NCBI RefSeq assembly: GCF_000526675.1
Contig: NZ_JAGN01000016.1
Span: 1 to 33,196 of the forward strand
Direction of reading: 5' to 3'
Source of the DNA: Atopobacter phocae ATCC BAA-285
Lineage (GTDB): Bacteria > Bacillota > Bacilli > Lactobacillales > Aerococcaceae
Length of the DNA: 33,196 nt
The position numbers and the translations under genes are program-made. A model generated the notes under the pieces. It had not been told where the DNA came from and searched no databases. It worked only from the letters and a program-made list of their open reading frames with translations. Below are positions 32,107-33,196 of the stretch, one piece after another; positions within the stretch are counted from its first letter, which is position 1; the number at the start of each line of letters is the position of its first letter.

Positions 32107-32886
32107 ATGAAGCATTTAAAAGAAGAATACGAAAAAAATGTCTTTGACTTACAAACCTTAAATCAAACCATTCAATCTGTTCGGACGAAAATTGAACGAC
32201 AAATTGAAGTATATCGCTTAAAACGTTTAAGAGAGCGACGTATCGCTGCACAAAAAGCGGGCAAGCGCAGCAAACGAGCGAATGAGCCGGTTGAAATGTC
32301 TCAACACTTAATTGAAATGCGTCGAGGAATTGATCATTTATCCACTAATTATCGTCAATTGCTCAATCGTTATGATCAATTACAAAATCGACAAAATCGA
32401 ATTCGTGAGCAATTAATTGAAAATGACGCGCAAGTAGGAGATGAAGGATTCGAACAAATGAGTCGGGATATCGTCATCTTACGTAATTACTATGAAGCGA
32501 TTCGTGTGGGAGCTACTGCTGAAGATGAAGTAGAACAGCTACTCAAAATTATTCATCGTCTCGGTAAAAAAGCGTTGAAAGGCGAAGAACAAATCGTTCA
32601 TTTTTTTGATCAAATAGAGTTAAGTTTATTTGAGTTGACACAAGCTTTAATTAGTTTCGATTCAGAAATCGAAGATTTAATTGATCTGCAAGCTCACTTG
32701 GTGACAGATTACAAAACGAGTGAGAACTTCTGGCCGTTAATCAATGAAATTAAAGAACAAGTCAATGAACAAGTGTCTCACCTAATAATCGAACCGATTG
32801 TGCGACGCTTACGTCATGTTATTCATTTAATTTTATTAGATTTAGAAACTCAAAAAAATCGACTCGAATTAGATTTGATTAAATAA
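32107..32886 (+). CDS. Unknown coiled-coil cytosolic protein (259 residues)
   Basis: No signal peptide or membrane helix. Long, charged helical stretches predominate, for example NQTIQSVRTKIERQIEVYRL and RYDQLQNRQNRIREQLIEN, with a basic patch near residues 38-60 (RLRERRIAAQKAGKRSKR). A central and C-terminal part (from about residue 130) is acidic and helical. No family was recognised; the shape recalls structural or scaffolding proteins. It starts 13 bases after the flavodoxin, with a weak ribosome site (AGGAC), and ends the operon. Confidence 0.75.
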   Translation: MKHLKEEYEKNVFDLQTLNQTIQSVRTKIERQIEVYRLKRLRERRIAAQKAGKRSKRANEPVEMSQHLIEMRRGIDHLSTNYRQLLNRYDQLQNRQNRIREQLIENDAQVGDEGFEQMSRDIVILRNYYEAIRVGATAEDEVEQLLKIIHRLGKKALKGEEQIVHFFDQIELSLFELTQALISFDSEIEDLIDLQAHLVTDYKTSENFWPLINEIKEQVNEQVSHLIIEPIVRRLRHVIHLILLDLETQKNRLELDLIK

Positions 32887-32914
32887 TTAGGAAGGAATCA
32901 ATCCTTCCGTTAAC

Positions 32915-32946
32915 GCATCACTGGTGAAAACTAGTGATGCTTTTTT
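32915..32946 (+). terminator. Terminator of the aminopeptidase-flavodoxin operon
   Basis: GCATCACT with AGTGATGC, loop of 10 bases, then six T. A smaller hairpin (GGAAGGA, ATCAA, TCCTTCC) lies just before it at about 32890-32908. Confidence 0.92.
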
Positions 32947-33095
32947 GGTTAAACCGGAAAATATATCAATTTTTCATGAGATAAAAATAACTTTAAAAAA
33001 GGTGAACAAGTCAAAAAAATTGGATATATATTAAAAGTAAATGGAAATGCTTAATATTATTTAATGATTGAATTGACTTACTAAATGAATGAACG
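32947..33095. other. AT-rich gap before the right IS
   Basis: About 150 bases without a gene, recognisable promoter or repeat. It ends at the IS junction. Confidence 0.6.
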
Positions 33096-33121
33096 GATAA
33101 AGTCCATATAATTGTGTAAAA
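33096..33121 (+). repeat. Left terminal inverted repeat of an IS256-like element
   Basis: GATAAAGTCC followed by ATATAATTGTGTAAAA matches the known left end of IS256 elements and mirrors the right terminal repeat at 325-351. Confidence 0.88.
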
Positions 33122-33196
33122 GATAAAAGGCCATATAAAGCTCCTTTTACGGTACAATGTTTTTACCAGAAAACCTACCCAGGAGGACTTTATATG
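33122..33196 (+). mobile_element. IS256-like element, left part, with transposase start codon at the edge
   Basis: After the terminal repeat come the typical leader (with TTTTACGGTACAATG, a promoter -10-like block), a ribosome site AGGAGG at 33181-33186 and an ATG at 33194-33196, which is the last codon in the window. The transposase itself is outside. Confidence 0.85.

Noticed and set aside
1-33196. Composite transposon bounded by two IS256-like copies
   Set aside because: The interior is mostly core metabolism (glmS, mvaS, opuC, pepS) with no resistance or transfer genes. A contig break at a repeat explains the edges better.

Overview
The window reads as an AT-rich chromosome segment of a low-GC Gram-positive coccus or rod of the order Lactobacillales. 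The supports are a mevalonate-pathway gene (mvaS) next to a thiolase, an LPXTG surface protein, an OpuC osmolyte transporter, a glmS ribozyme, a PerR-type operator before a Dps gene, a SloR/ScaR-type DtxR regulator and a heterodimeric ABC exporter. An Aerococcaceae-like or related genus would fit, but no marker here fixes the genus. No tRNA, rRNA, CRISPR array or phage was seen.

Layout. The left edge holds the 3' end of an IS256-family transposase and its right terminal repeat (1-351). The right edge holds the left terminal repeat and only the start codon of an IS256-like transposase (33096-33196). The pieces have the same orientation, and the window probably stops at both sides because of this repeat. 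Beside the left IS lies an AT-rich gene for an antigen I/II (GbpC-like) LPXTG adhesin with 24-residue C-terminal repeats (701-3346). From 3.4 to 8 kb come a Cof-type HAD phosphatase, NnrD (NAD(P)HX repair), a 47-residue YvrJ-family protein, a DJ-1 family protein and an unrecognised three-helix membrane protein. From 8.2 to 11.2 kb come an SsuBC-like ABC ATPase and permease without a binding protein, a Mn-type DtxR regulator and MTA/SAH nucleosidase. From 11.2 to 15.3 kb come thiolase and HMG-CoA synthase in divergent orientation (entry to the mevalonate pathway), a LysM-3D wall protein and Dps under a PerR-type box.

From 15.3 to 19.5 kb come an unknown 255-residue protein, a glmS ribozyme with glmS, and a threonine-aldolase family enzyme. 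From 19.7 to 23.5 kb lies an opuCABCD operon with a HesB/YneR-like gene at its end. From 23.5 to 28.4 kb come a heterodimeric ABC exporter and a DUF1361 membrane protein. From 28.4 to 29.8 kb, on the minus strand, a pyridoxal-kinase-like gene is coupled to an ECF S-component, which suggests vitamin B6 salvage. From 30 to 32.9 kb lies a four-gene operon: an M29 aminopeptidase, a small membrane coiled-coil protein, a flavodoxin and a cytosolic coiled-coil protein, closed by a terminator.

Most of this is core metabolism and stress physiology (osmotic, peroxide/iron, manganese, metabolite repair). The least ordinary parts are the adhesin with its poly-T upstream region, the unknown membrane and coiled-coil proteins, the orphan ABC pair, and several regulatory elements: the ribozyme, the PerR box and a perfect dyad before the exporter. 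I did not find a convincing new multi-gene defence or mobile system.
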